From NCBI RefSeq assembly GCF_032931615.1, contig NZ_CP136759.1:744001-808000 (forward strand): 64,000 nucleotides of DNA. Direction: 5' to 3'. Under the pieces are notes generated by a model. The model searched no databases and was not told the origin of the DNA. It saw only the letters and a list, made by a program, of their open reading frames with translations. Source of the stretch: Palleronia sp. LCG004. GTDB lineage: Bacteria; Pseudomonadota; Alphaproteobacteria; Rhodobacterales; Rhodobacteraceae. Within the stretch, counting starts at the first letter, position 1. Each line of letters starts with the position of its first letter. A program made the translations under genes and the position numbers. Shown here one piece after another: positions 54,022 through 62,458 of this stretch.

Positions 54022-55023
54022 TCAGAACGTCAGTGCGGGGCAGCTGTCGTCGTCGTAATAGTCGTGGACCTCGATCTCGCCCGCGATGATGGCGTCGCGC
54101 GCCTCCTGAACCGCGGTCAGCATCTCTTCGGTCACGAGATCCTCGTTGAACTCGTCCATCGCGACGCCCACGCCGTCATCGGCCAGGCCCTTGGTCTGGA
54201 GCCCGGGTTCGATCTGTCCGTCGGTGCCCGCCATGAACGTATCGTAGACCGCGTTGTCCACCCGCTTGACCATCGAGGTCAGCATGGTGCCCGGATGCAG
54301 GTAGTTCTGGTTGCTGTCGACGCCGATGGCGAGGATGTCCTCGTCCTCTGCCGCCTGCAGGACACCCACGCCGGTGCCGCCCGCGGCGGAATAGACCACG
54401 TCGGAACCCTGACCGATCTGGCTGCGGGTCAGCTCGCCGCCGCGCACGGGATCGTTCCAGGCAGCGGGCGTCGTGCCGGTCATGTTGGCCACGACGTCGA
54501 TGTTCTCGTCGACCGACTTTGCCCCCTGGGCATAGCCGCAGGCAAAGCGCCGGATGAGCGGCACGTCCATGCCGCCGACGAAGGAGACGGTGCCCGTCTC
54601 GGACGCCATTCCGGCCATGATGCCCACGAGGTAGGAACCGGTATGCTCGTCGAACATGATCGACTGGACGTTCGGCTGGTCGACGACCGCATCGATGATG
54701 ACGAAGGTCGTCTCGGGATAGTCGGGGGCCACCTGTTCGAGCGTCGAGGCGTTCGCAAAGCCCATCGTGACGATCGGGTTCGCCCCGCGATCGGCCATGC
54801 GGCGCATGTTCTGCTCGCGCTGCGCCTCGGAGGTCAGCTCGGTTTCCATGTAGTCGCCGCCGGTCTCTTCGGCCCAGCGCTGCGCACCGTTATAGGCACC
54901 TTCGTTGAAGGACCGGTCGAACTTGCCACCGAGGTCGATGATGAGGCCCGGTTCGGCAAACGCCGCGCCAGTGGCGAGGGCGCAGACGCCCGCCGCGCCC
55001 AGAAATGTCTTGGTCATGCTCAT
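54022..55023 (-). CDS. bmpA: BMP family ABC transporter substrate-binding protein
   Basis: Predicted 333-aa periplasmic binding protein of the basic membrane protein (BMP/PnrA/Med) family, which binds purine and other nucleosides. A signal peptide (about 1-23, ending AAFAE) precedes LIIDLGGKFDRSFNEGAYNG, a typical family start. Further motifs are EHTGSYLVGIMAGMAS, VGGMDVPLIRRFACGYAQG and AIGVDSNQNYLHPGTMLTSM (about 235-254). ATG 55023 follows GGAAGGGA by 8 nt. First gene of the operon; its promoter lies in 55024-55186. The next genes encode its ATPase and permeases. Confidence 0.94.
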   Translation of the reverse strand: MSMTKTFLGAAGVCALATGAAFAEPGLIIDLGGKFDRSFNEGAYNGAQRWAEETGGDYMETELTSEAQREQNMRRMADRGANPIVTMGFANASTLEQVAPDYPETTFVIIDAVVDQPNVQSIMFDEHTGSYLVGIMAGMASETGTVSFVGGMDVPLIRRFACGYAQGAKSVDENIDVVANMTGTTPAAWNDPVRGGELTRSQIGQGSDVVYSAAGGTGVGVLQAAEDEDILAIGVDSNQNYLHPGTMLTSMVKRVDNAVYDTFMAGTDGQIEPGLQTKGLADDGVGVAMDEFNEDLVTEEMLTAVQEARDAIIAGEIEVHDYYDDDSCPALTF

Positions 55024-55186
55024 AGGGTCGTTCCCTTCCTGTCTTCGGCGATGACGGATGCGGTCGTGAGGGTGCCGCAATGCGAAGTCGATTAAGGAGG
55101 TCCGCGCACCGAAGATCAAGGGCAGACTGGTCGCCGACGGGCCGCTGGTCCGGCCGGTGACGCGCTTTTTCGAGGGTGACGTTCGG

Positions 55187-55603
55187 TCAGCCCGCGAATT
55201 CGTGACGAAGGATCAGCGCATCGACCGCCGGGCCCTCCCCGGGCCTGTAATATCCACGCCGCCGCCCGATCTCGGAATAGCCCGCACCTGCATAAAGCGC
55301 ACGCGCCGCTGCGTTGTTTTCCGCCACTTCGAGAAAGACCTCCGTCGCGCCCGCTGCCTCTGCCGCGACGTGGAATCGCGCCAGGCAATCGCGTCCGCGA
55401 CCATGCCCCTGTGCCTCGGGCGCGATGGCGATGGTCAGAAGCTCCGCCTCGCCGGCGATCACCCGGCCAAGCGCGAAGCCCTCGGCGACCGTCACCGAGA
55501 ACGCGCCTCTGCCCGCGAGGAGGCTCTCGATCTCGGACGCGCTCCAGGGACGGGGCAGGGTCATGGCCCGCGCGTGGATCGCGGCCATCTCGGCCGGTTT
55601 CAT
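55187..55603 (-). CDS. rimI: Ribosomal-protein-alanine N-acetyltransferase-like GNAT protein
   Basis: Predicted 138-aa GNAT-fold acetyltransferase. The acetyl-CoA-binding loop is APEAQGHGRGRDCLARF (Q/RxxGxG/A). EVAENNAAARALYAGAGYSEIGRR-type sequence follows, with a Tyr near the C-terminus (GYYRPGEGPAVDALIL). Next to tsaB, this is the RimI type that acetylates ribosomal protein S18 or other N-termini. Its ATG overlaps the tsaB stop (ATGA). Confidence 0.9.
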   Translation of the reverse strand: MKPAEMAAIHARAMTLPRPWSASEIESLLAGRGAFSVTVAEGFALGRVIAGEAELLTIAIAPEAQGHGRGRDCLARFHVAAEAAGATEVFLEVAENNAAARALYAGAGYSEIGRRRGYYRPGEGPAVDALILRHEFAG

Positions 55604-56244
55604 CTGACGGGCGGGACGGGACGGGCGGGGGCCGCATCGGCCTCCCGGATATAGAGCGGGGCAGGCGGCGCGATGTCCTGCCCGCTGGCCAGGATCGCCT
55701 CCGCCCGGCGCGCCATGCGCCGCAGGCGTTCGGGCCAGGGATCCGCGCGATCCGCACCCGCGACGATCCCGGCGGCAAGGTCGTCGGCGATCACGCGACC
55801 GGCCGTCTCGACCGCATCGGCATCGCAGATCGTCGCATCGCCGGTCGCAAGGCCATTCCCGAACCGCTGGACGTGGATCTGCCCCCGTGGCGCGCCCAGC
55901 AGGACGGTCGCCTCGCCAGTCTCGGCCTCGGGCGGCAGGCAGGCGTGGAACGTGTCGACCCCGATCGCCGGACGGCCCAGCCCCATGGCGAGGCCGCGCG
56001 CGGCCGCGACCGCGATGCGGATGCCGGTGAAGTTGCCGGGCCCCACACCGACCGCGATCGCGTCGAGATCGGCGAAGGCGAGGTCGGCACCCTGCATGAT
56101 CTCTTCGATCAGCGGCATCAGACGCTCGGCCTGACCGCGCGCCATCTCTTCGCGGCGCTCGCCGAGGATACGGTCGCCCGACAGCAAAGCGGCCGCGCAA
56201 TGCGCGGCCGATGTGTCGAATACGAGGATCCGGGTCTCAGGCAA
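55600..56244 (-). CDS. tsaB: tRNA threonylcarbamoyladenosine biosynthesis protein TsaB
   Basis: Predicted 214-aa ASKHA-fold protein that partners TsaD and TsaE to make t6A37 on ANN-decoding tRNAs. The N-terminal RILVFDTSAAHCAAALLSG and VGVGPGNFTGIRIAVAAARG are the family hallmarks. The only start compatible with the conserved N-terminus is a TTG at 56244, which overlaps the end of nfu by 8 nt. There is no nearby ATG. It is followed by rimI, a common tsaB-rimI pairing. Confidence 0.93.
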   Translation of the reverse strand: MPETRILVFDTSAAHCAAALLSGDRILGERREEMARGQAERLMPLIEEIMQGADLAFADLDAIAVGVGPGNFTGIRIAVAAARGLAMGLGRPAIGVDTFHACLPPEAETGEATVLLGAPRGQIHVQRFGNGLATGDATICDADAVETAGRVIADDLAAGIVAGADRADPWPERLRRMARRAEAILASGQDIAPPAPLYIREADAAPARPVPPVR

Positions 56245-56797
56245 TGGGGCGGACTTCGACCACTTCGGGGATGTAATGGCGCAGCAGGTTCTCGATCCCC
56301 ATCTTCAGCGTCAGGGTCGAAGACGGGCAGCCCGCGCAGGCCCCCTGCATGTGCAGATAGACGACGCCGCGTTCGAAGCCGTGGAACGTGATGTCGCCGC
56401 CATCCTGCGCGACCGCCGGACGTACGCGGGTGTCGAGCAGTTCCTTGATCTGGACGACGATCTCGCCATCCGGCCCGTCATGCGTGGCGTGACCGCCCGC
56501 CTGCTGGCCGTTCTCGGCCATGACCGGCTGGCCGGACTGGAAATGTTCCATGATCGCGCCGAGGATCGCGGGCTTGATATGGTCCCAATCGGTGCCGTCA
56601 TCCTTCGTCACGGTGACGAAGTCGTTGCCGAGGAACACGCCGGTCGCTCCGTCGATCGCGAAGATCCGCGTGGCGAGCGGCGAGGCGTCCGCGGTTTCGG
56701 CGCTCGGGAAATCGGCGGTACCGGCTTCCAGGACCGTCTGACCCGGCAGGAACTTCAGTGTCGCCGGATTCGGGGTGGATTCGGTCTGGATGAACAT
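56237..56797 (-). CDS. NfuA-like Fe-S cluster scaffold protein
   Basis: Predicted 186-aa two-domain scaffold. An N-terminal Nfu_N domain (MFIQTESTPNPATLKFLPG at residues 1-19) is followed by a NifU C-terminal domain with the cluster-binding CxxC in GACAGCPSST (about 152-161). It carries an assembled [4Fe-4S] cluster to apo-proteins, such as SdhB or the lipoyl synthase needed for SucB. The ATG at 56797 matches the family start exactly. It precedes tsaB and rimI in one unit. Confidence 0.95.
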   Translation of the reverse strand: MFIQTESTPNPATLKFLPGQTVLEAGTADFPSAETADASPLATRIFAIDGATGVFLGNDFVTVTKDDGTDWDHIKPAILGAIMEHFQSGQPVMAENGQQAGGHATHDGPDGEIVVQIKELLDTRVRPAVAQDGGDITFHGFERGVVYLHMQGACAGCPSSTLTLKMGIENLLRHYIPEVVEVRPIA

Positions 56798-56873
56798 CGC
56801 GCGTCTCCCTTGCGTGAAAGGTCCACCCGATATGCCCGCGAGGGCCCGGACTGTCAAGGTTTCTGGAACCATT

Positions 56874-57560
56874 CTAAACTGCGCGCAGCCACCCGTAGGC
56901 CATCAGTCCACCGAACAGGATCGGCTGGTGCAAGAGATAAATGGCGAGCGAATGCCGCCCCATCCGCGCGAGGATGTCGCCCGCCGGCGCTTGGCGCGGC
57001 AATGGGACGTGACGCGCCAGGGCAAGCCCCGCGAGCATCGCCGCGAACCACGGGAAGATCGGCTCGTAATCGAGCGATGGTCTGACCTCGGGGGCCAGCC
57101 CCAGCGGATAGAGCGCGGGATGCGAGAACATCTCGGAGACGAGGATGAGCGGGGCCGCGAACGTCACGGCCGCGGCCCCAAGCACGATCCATGTCGGTGC
57201 TGCAACGAAGGGCAGGGCCATCAGCGAAAAGAGTGCGATGGCGTGGAGGATCCCGAACCAGACCGGCGCGCCCATCGCCCATCCCGTCCCGAGCGTCACG
57301 GCGAGTGCCGCGATCGCGAGCACGGCCTCGCGCCGCCAGAACCCGCGCCAGCGGATGCCGTCCCCGTGCGCGATCTGCAACGATACGCCCGCCAGCGCGA
57401 CGAAGCTCGCCGCGATGGAGATCGCGAAGACGCGCCAGCCCGTCCCGCCCGAAACCGGCCACGTGACGTAGCCCAGAAAACTGAGGTCGTAGGAAAAGTG
57501 AAAGACGATCATCGCGCAGAGCGCGAGCCCCCGTGCGCGGTCGATCCAGGCGACGCGCAT
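56874..57560 (-). CDS. DUF1624/HGSNAT-catalytic-domain membrane protein
   Basis: Predicted 228-aa integral membrane protein with about seven helices. It matches the heparan-alpha-glucosaminide N-acetyltransferase-like (DUF1624) family: WIDRARGLALCAMIVFHFSYD at the N-terminus (RGLA and the His in FHFS), GILHAIALFSLM in the middle and GRHSLAIYLLHQPILFG at the C-terminus. These proteins may move acyl groups across the membrane. Its start shares one base with the uspA stop (TGATG). Confidence 0.88.
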   Translation of the reverse strand: MRVAWIDRARGLALCAMIVFHFSYDLSFLGYVTWPVSGGTGWRVFAISIAASFVALAGVSLQIAHGDGIRWRGFWRREAVLAIAALAVTLGTGWAMGAPVWFGILHAIALFSLMALPFVAAPTWIVLGAAAVTFAAPLILVSEMFSHPALYPLGLAPEVRPSLDYEPIFPWFAAMLAGLALARHVPLPRQAPAGDILARMGRHSLAIYLLHQPILFGGLMAYGWLRAV

Positions 57561-58015
57561 CAGGTGATCAGCGCCAGCTGATCCTTGCTGAGCTCGCCCG
57601 GAACGATCGTCACCGGGACGGGCAGCGTGCCCGCGATCCGCGACAGCTGCGTGACGAGGGGACCGGGGCCGCCCTTTTCGGCGCTCGCCCCCAGGACCAG
57701 CACGCCCACATCTTCGTCCTCGCGGATCTGTGCCAGGATCTGCGGAACGGGGTCGCCCTCACGGATGACCAGTTCGGGGTCGATGTCCTGCCGGTCGCGC
57801 ATCCACTTGGCGAAGACCTCGTAATGCGCGCGGATGCGTTCGCGGGCTTCCTCGCGCATGATCTCGCCCACGCCGATCCAGTGGTTGAACTCGTCCGGCG
57901 GAATGATCGACAGGATCTGCACGCCGCCGCCGGTCCGTGCCGCACGCATCGCCGCGAACCGCATCGCGTTGAGGCATTCGCGGCTGTCGTCGAGGATCAC
58001 CAGGAACTTGCGCAT
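57560..58015 (-). CDS. Universal stress protein family protein
   Basis: Predicted 151-aa UspA-fold protein. It opens MRKFLVILDDSRECLNAMRF and contains VLVLGASAEKGGPGPLVTQL, which lies where the GxxG-type ATP-binding loop of Usp proteins sits. The C-terminal PVPVTIVPG strand is typical. The exact G-2x-G-9x-G-S/T motif is imperfect, so ATP binding is uncertain. It is upstream of, and coupled to, the DUF1624 gene. Confidence 0.88.
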   Translation of the reverse strand: MRKFLVILDDSRECLNAMRFAAMRAARTGGGVQILSIIPPDEFNHWIGVGEIMREEARERIRAHYEVFAKWMRDRQDIDPELVIREGDPVPQILAQIREDEDVGVLVLGASAEKGGPGPLVTQLSRIAGTLPVPVTIVPGELSKDQLALIT

Positions 58016-58090
58016 GAACTCCGTCCGTCGCTCGGGCCGGTGGCGATGATGACACCGCGCGGCACCTCTGTCCACATGTCCGAAGCCGCC

Positions 58091-58954
58091 TCAGCGCGCG
58101 CCGGACAGGGCCCAGTCCCAGTACATCTCGCGCACGGCCTTCGCCACGGGGCCGACATCGTAGCGCCGGTCGTCGAAGGCCGTGACCGACTGCACCTTCG
58201 ACATGTTGCCCGACAGGAAGACCTCGTCGGCCGCGCGCACGTCGTCGAAGCTCAGCACCGCCTCGCGCACGGGCGTGCCGGATGCGGCGAGGTTCGCCAT
58301 GTGCCGCGCCCGCGTGATCCCGGCCAGGAACGTGCCGTTCGCCACGGGCGTCAGGACCTCGCCGTTGCGCACGATGAAGACGTTGGCCGTCGCGCTTTCG
58401 GCCACGTTGCCGAGCGCATCGGCGGCGAGCGCATTGCCGAATCCCTTCGCCTGCGCCTCGCGCAGCATCCGCGCGTTGTTGGGATAGAGGCAGCCCGCCT
58501 TGGCGTTCACCACCGCCGATTCCAGCACGGGCCGGCGGAACCGCGTGGTCGTCAGCGTCGTCTCGGACGCGGCCGGCAGCGGGATCGCCTCGAGGCAGAT
58601 GCAGAAGCCCGTCGTCTCGGCCGAGGGCGCGATGGCACCGGGGCCCGCATCTATGCCCCAGTACATCGGCCGGATATAGACCGCCGCATCGTCGGGATAG
58701 CGCTTCAGCCCCTCCCACACGATCGCGACCATCTCCTGCGCCGTCACGGTGGCCCGCAGCATCAGCGCCTCGGCCGAGCGGTTCACCCGCTCGCAATGCG
58801 CCAGCAGATCCGGTGCCACGCCATGCGCATACCGCGCCCCGTCGAAGACCGAAGAGCCGAGCCATGCTCCATGATCGGCGGCGCGCATGACCATGACGTC
58901 GCCGTCATGCCATTCGCCCTCGAAATAGGTGCGGATATCCTTGCCGACGGCCAT
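58091..58954 (-). CDS. Branched-chain amino acid aminotransferase-like class IV enzyme
   Basis: Predicted 287-aa PLP-dependent fold-type IV aminotransferase. The PLP-Lys lies in SAVVNAKAGCLYPNN (about 147-161). The conserved LGNVAESATANVFIV follows, with TPVANGTFLAGITR near residue 205. It resembles IlvE (branched-chain amino acids with 2-oxoglutarate), but the family also includes D-amino acid aminotransferases and 4-amino-4-deoxychorismate lyase. Length fits. It is 28 nt downstream of trpS on the same strand. Confidence 0.88.
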   Translation of the reverse strand: MAVGKDIRTYFEGEWHDGDVMVMRAADHGAWLGSSVFDGARYAHGVAPDLLAHCERVNRSAEALMLRATVTAQEMVAIVWEGLKRYPDDAAVYIRPMYWGIDAGPGAIAPSAETTGFCICLEAIPLPAASETTLTTTRFRRPVLESAVVNAKAGCLYPNNARMLREAQAKGFGNALAADALGNVAESATANVFIVRNGEVLTPVANGTFLAGITRARHMANLAASGTPVREAVLSFDDVRAADEVFLSGNMSKVQSVTAFDDRRYDVGPVAKAVREMYWDWALSGAR

Positions 58955-58981
58955 GATGCCTCTCCCTCGCGTTTTGGGGCG

Positions 58982-59998
58982 CTACCGCACCATTCCGACG
59001 ATCCGGTACGTCTCGTCCAGGATCGGGGCCGCGATCGTCCGCGCGCGCTCCGCCCCGCGGGCGAGGACGCGGTCGATCTCGGCCGGATCGCGCATCAGCC
59101 GCGCCATTTCCTCGGTGATGGGCGAGAGCTTCTCGACCGCCAGATCGGCGAGCGCGGGCTTGAAGCGGCCGAATTGCGCGCCGCCCATATCGGCCATCAC
59201 CTCTTCGACGCTCAGATCCGACAGCGCGGCATAGATGTTGACGAGGTTGCGCGCCTCGGGCCGGTCCGTCAGATCCTCGTAGGCCTCGGGCAGGGGCTCG
59301 GGATCGGTCTTGGCCTTGCGGATCTTCTTGGCGATCGTGTCGGCATCGTCGGTCAGATTGATCCGGCTGGCATCCGAAGGGTCGGATTTCGACATCTTCT
59401 TCGTGCCGTCGCGCAGGCTCATCACCCGCGTGGCGGCCCCTTCGATCACCGGCTCGGTCAGAGGGAAGAAATCGACGCCGTAATCGTGATTGAACTTGGC
59501 CGCGATGTCGCGGGTAAGCTCGATATGCTGCTTCTGATCCTCGCCCACGGGCACATGGGTCGCGTGATAGGTCAGGATGTCCGCGGCCATCAGGGCGGGA
59601 TAGGCGAACAGCCCCAGCGACGCGGCCTCGGCATTCTTGCCGGCCTTGTCCTTCCACTGCGTCATGCGGCCCATCCAGCCCATCCGCGCCACGCAGTTGA
59701 AGATCCAGGCGAGTTGCGCGTGTTCGGGCACCCGGCTCTGGTTCACGAGGATCGAGCGCTCGGGATCTATCCCGCTCGCGATGAAGCCCGCGGCAAGCTC
59801 GCGCGTCGAATGGGCAAGGTCGGCGGGCTCCTGCCAGACGGTGATCGCGTGCAAGTCGACCATGCAGAAGATCGTCTCGACGTCGCGGGCCTGCCAGTCG
59901 ACGAACCGCCTCAGCGCGCCGAGGTAATTGCCCAGATGCAGGTTCCCCGAGGGCTGGATGCCTGAAAAGACGCGCGGGGTGAAAGAGGCCTCGGCCAT
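58982..59998 (-). CDS. trpS: Tryptophan--tRNA ligase
   Basis: Predicted 338-aa class I TrpRS. The N-terminal [20 protein letters not shown] contains the HIGH-type motif HLGN. The KMSKS motif is intact in [14 protein letters not shown] (near 200). Trp-binding residues lie in the [19 protein letters not shown] region. Start ATG 59998 ([11 protein letters not shown]) fits the family; the open frame further upstream is not used. No trp-type attenuator is seen upstream. Confidence 0.97.
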   Translation of the reverse strand: MAEASFTPRVFSGIQPSGNLHLGNYLGALRRFVDWQARDVETIFCMVDLHAITVWQEPADLAHSTRELAAGFIASGIDPERSILVNQSRVPEHAQLAWIFNCVARMGWMGRMTQWKDKAGKNAEAASLGLFAYPALMAADILTYHATHVPVGEDQKQHIELTRDIAAKFNHDYGVDFFPLTEPVIEGAATRVMSLRDGTKKMSKSDPSDASRINLTDDADTIAKKIRKAKTDPEPLPEAYEDLTDRPEARNLVNIYAALSDLSVEEVMADMGGAQFGRFKPALADLAVEKLSPITEEMARLMRDPAEIDRVLARGAERARTIAAPILDETYRIVGMVR

Positions 59999-60069
59999 GG
60001 ACTTGCCTTCTGGATCATCGGGTCGGTCTCGCTTACCCATAGCGCCGGAAACCGTCAAGGAAGCCGCAG

Positions 60070-60756
60070 ATGGCCATGAGCGACCACAACCAGAACCCCT
60101 TCAACGCGTTGCCGCCCGTCGTCGTGGTGCTCGCCGTCGCGATCGCGGGGATCGAGATCGTCTTTCAGGCGGGTGCGCGCGGCTTCGGCGGCGCGGATGC
60201 GGTGGGCTGGCGGCTCGAGGCGCTCAACACCTTCGCCTTCTCGCCCCAGCTCTGGGACCGGATGGTCGATACGGGCCAGTATCCGCCCGCGGCGCTTCTC
60301 AGGCTCGTCAGCTATTCCTTCGTCCATCTGGGCTTCGGCCACATGCTCTTCGTGCTCGTCTTCCTGCTGGCTCTGGGCAAGATGGTGGCCGAGGCGTTCT
60401 CTAGCGTTGCGATGGTCGCGGTCCTCTTCGTCTCCGCGGTCGCGGGCGCACTTGCCTACGGCACGCTGATCGACCCGCAGGTGGCGCTCGTCGGTGGGTA
60501 TCCGGCCGTCTACGGGCTGATCGGGGCCTATACCTACATCCTCTGGACCGGGCTCGGCGCGATCGGCGAACAGCGGCTCCGGGCCTTCACCCTCATCGCC
60601 TTTCTCATGGGGATCCAGCTCGTCTTCGGGCTGCTCTTCGGGGGCGGGCTCGAATGGGTGGCCGATCTGGCGGGCTTCGCAGCGGGCTTCCTGCTGTCGT
60701 TCCTGGTCTCGCCGGGCGGCTGGCAGCGGGTCCTCTCCCGGATGCGTCAGCGGTAG
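60070..60756 (+). CDS. Rhomboid-like membrane protein, probably catalytically inactive
   Basis: Predicted 228-aa rhomboid-fold protein with six to seven helices. The L1/TM2 region [19 protein letters not shown] is typical (here residues 79-97). The usual catalytic Ser motif GxSG is replaced by [12 protein letters not shown] (near 142-153), with no Ser. The usual TM6 His (in AHLGG) is replaced by Asp in WVADLAGF. So it belongs to the inactive rhomboid (iRhom/DUF1751-like) group and would bind rather than cut membrane proteins. AAGGAA precedes the ATG by about 7 nt. It is divergent from trpS. Confidence 0.82.
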   Translation: MAMSDHNQNPFNALPPVVVVLAVAIAGIEIVFQAGARGFGGADAVGWRLEALNTFAFSPQLWDRMVDTGQYPPAALLRLVSYSFVHLGFGHMLFVLVFLLALGKMVAEAFSSVAMVAVLFVSAVAGALAYGTLIDPQVALVGGYPAVYGLIGAYTYILWTGLGAIGEQRLRAFTLIAFLMGIQLVFGLLFGGGLEWVADLAGFAAGFLLSFLVSPGGWQRVLSRMRQR

Positions 60757-60846
60757 TTCGGTGCCTTTAGAGAGCTGAAAGGGGGCGCTGCGGCCCGAGG
60801 CCTCACCGCTCCTTAACCGCCCTGCTTCGGAAGGGCGGTCGCGCGA

Positions 60847-62391
60847 TCACCGTCTCATCGACGCGCGGATCTGCTTGACCGACACCGCTCCGACAAGGTT
60901 GCCGATCCCGAAATACGAGATCACCCCGATCGCGATCAGCAGCGCCAGTGCCGCGAACTGCCAGGGCCCGCCGAACAGCGACCCGAGCGCGACGGACCCG
61001 ATCCAGAGCGTGACGCCCATGGCCACGCTCGCGATCAGGATCCTGGGCAGGCGGCGGCGGAACCGTGCATCGACGCGCGCCGTCTCGCCCATGCCGCGTG
61101 CCCCGCGGATCAGAAGAATCGCCATGGCCCAGCCGGCGATCGTGGTGCCGAAGGCGGCCGAGACGAAGCCGACATAGGGGGCGAGCCCGATCGCGACGAC
61201 CACGTTCACGACGAGCGAGACGAGCGCGAAGCGGAACGGCGAGACCGTATCCTCGCGCGCGTAGTAGAGCGGCTGCCAGACCTTCTGCAGCACGAAGGCC
61301 GGCAGCCCGAGCCCGTAGATCGCAAGGGCCAGCGCGGTCGCGGCGGCGTCGTCGGGCCCGAAGGCCCCGCGCTGGAACAGCGTCACGACGAGCGGCATGG
61401 GAATGACGAGGAACGCCACCGCCGAGGGCACGGCGAGGATCAGGGCGAATTCGGCCGCGCGGCTCAGCGCGTCGCGCCCGCCCGCATCGTCCTCGGCCCT
61501 CAGCCTGCGCGAGAGTTCGGGCAGCAGCACCACGCCGATCGCGATGCCGACGACGCCGAGCGGAAGCTGATAGAGCCTGTCGGCATAGTTGAGCCAGGCG
61601 ATCGCTCCGTCGAAGAAGCTGGCGACCTGCCGTCCCACGAGGAGGTTCACCTGCATGACCCCCCCGGCGAGCGCGGCGGGGGCCGCGATGACCGCGAGCC
61701 GCCTGAGTTCCGGCGTCAGGCGCGGCCGGCGCGGAACGAGGGTGAAGCCCGCGCGCGCCGCCGCGATCCAGACGAGCCCGAGTTGCAGCACGCCGCCGAG
61801 CGGCACCGTCCAGGAAAGGGTCAGGCCCGGATCCCAGCCCAGCCTGTAGCCGATGATGAGCGGCACGATGAGCGCGACGTTCAGCAGGACCGGGGCCGCC
61901 GCCGCCGCGACGAAGCGGCCGACCGAGTTCAGCACGCCGCAAAGAAGCGCCGCGAGCGAGATGAGAAGGATATAGGGAAAGCAGATCCGCCCGTAGAGCA
62001 CCGCAAGGTCGAACCTCTGATCCTCGACGAAGCCCGCCGCCATCATCAGGACAAGCCATGGCATCGCCACCTGCGCGATGAGCGTGAAGACGATGAGTAT
62101 GCTCGCGAGCCCCGTAAAGGCGTCGCGGGCGAATTCGCCCGCCCCGTCGCCCGCCTCGACCTTCTTCGAGAACATCGGCACGAAGGCCATGTTGAACGCG
62201 CCCTCGGCGAAGAACCTGCGGAACATGTTCGGCAGCGAGAACGCCACGAGGAAGGCTTCGGCCACCGGTCCCGCACCCAGGGTCGCGGCGATCATAACGT
62301 CGCGCGCAAAGCCCATGATGCGGCTGAGCAGGGTCCAGCTTCCCACGGTGAGGAAGCCCTTGATGAGGCGAGGTGCGGCGACGATCTTCAT
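60847..62391 (-). CDS. murJ: Lipid II flippase MurJ
   Basis: Predicted 514-aa MOP-superfamily flippase with 14 helices, which moves lipid II across the inner membrane for peptidoglycan assembly. Family features: GSWTLLSRIMGFARDVMIAA in TM1, SLPNMFRRFFAEGAFNMAFVP (split across residues 52-72), the loop YADRLYQLPLGVVGIAIG, and VLQKVWQPLYYAREDTVSPF. The start ATG at 62391 matches family N-termini. It is 67 nt downstream of glnD on the same strand. Confidence 0.95.
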   Translation of the reverse strand: MKIVAAPRLIKGFLTVGSWTLLSRIMGFARDVMIAATLGAGPVAEAFLVAFSLPNMFRRFFAEGAFNMAFVPMFSKKVEAGDGAGEFARDAFTGLASILIVFTLIAQVAMPWLVLMMAAGFVEDQRFDLAVLYGRICFPYILLISLAALLCGVLNSVGRFVAAAAAPVLLNVALIVPLIIGYRLGWDPGLTLSWTVPLGGVLQLGLVWIAAARAGFTLVPRRPRLTPELRRLAVIAAPAALAGGVMQVNLLVGRQVASFFDGAIAWLNYADRLYQLPLGVVGIAIGVVLLPELSRRLRAEDDAGGRDALSRAAEFALILAVPSAVAFLVIPMPLVVTLFQRGAFGPDDAAATALALAIYGLGLPAFVLQKVWQPLYYAREDTVSPFRFALVSLVVNVVVAIGLAPYVGFVSAAFGTTIAGWAMAILLIRGARGMGETARVDARFRRRLPRILIASVAMGVTLWIGSVALGSLFGGPWQFAALALLIAIGVISYFGIGNLVGAVSVKQIRASMRR

Positions 62392-62458
62392 GGCGTCTCA
62401 ATGCGCCCGTCGCAAAGCGGTGACAAGCGGCGGCGGGAGGTTTCGCGGCGAAACCTCC

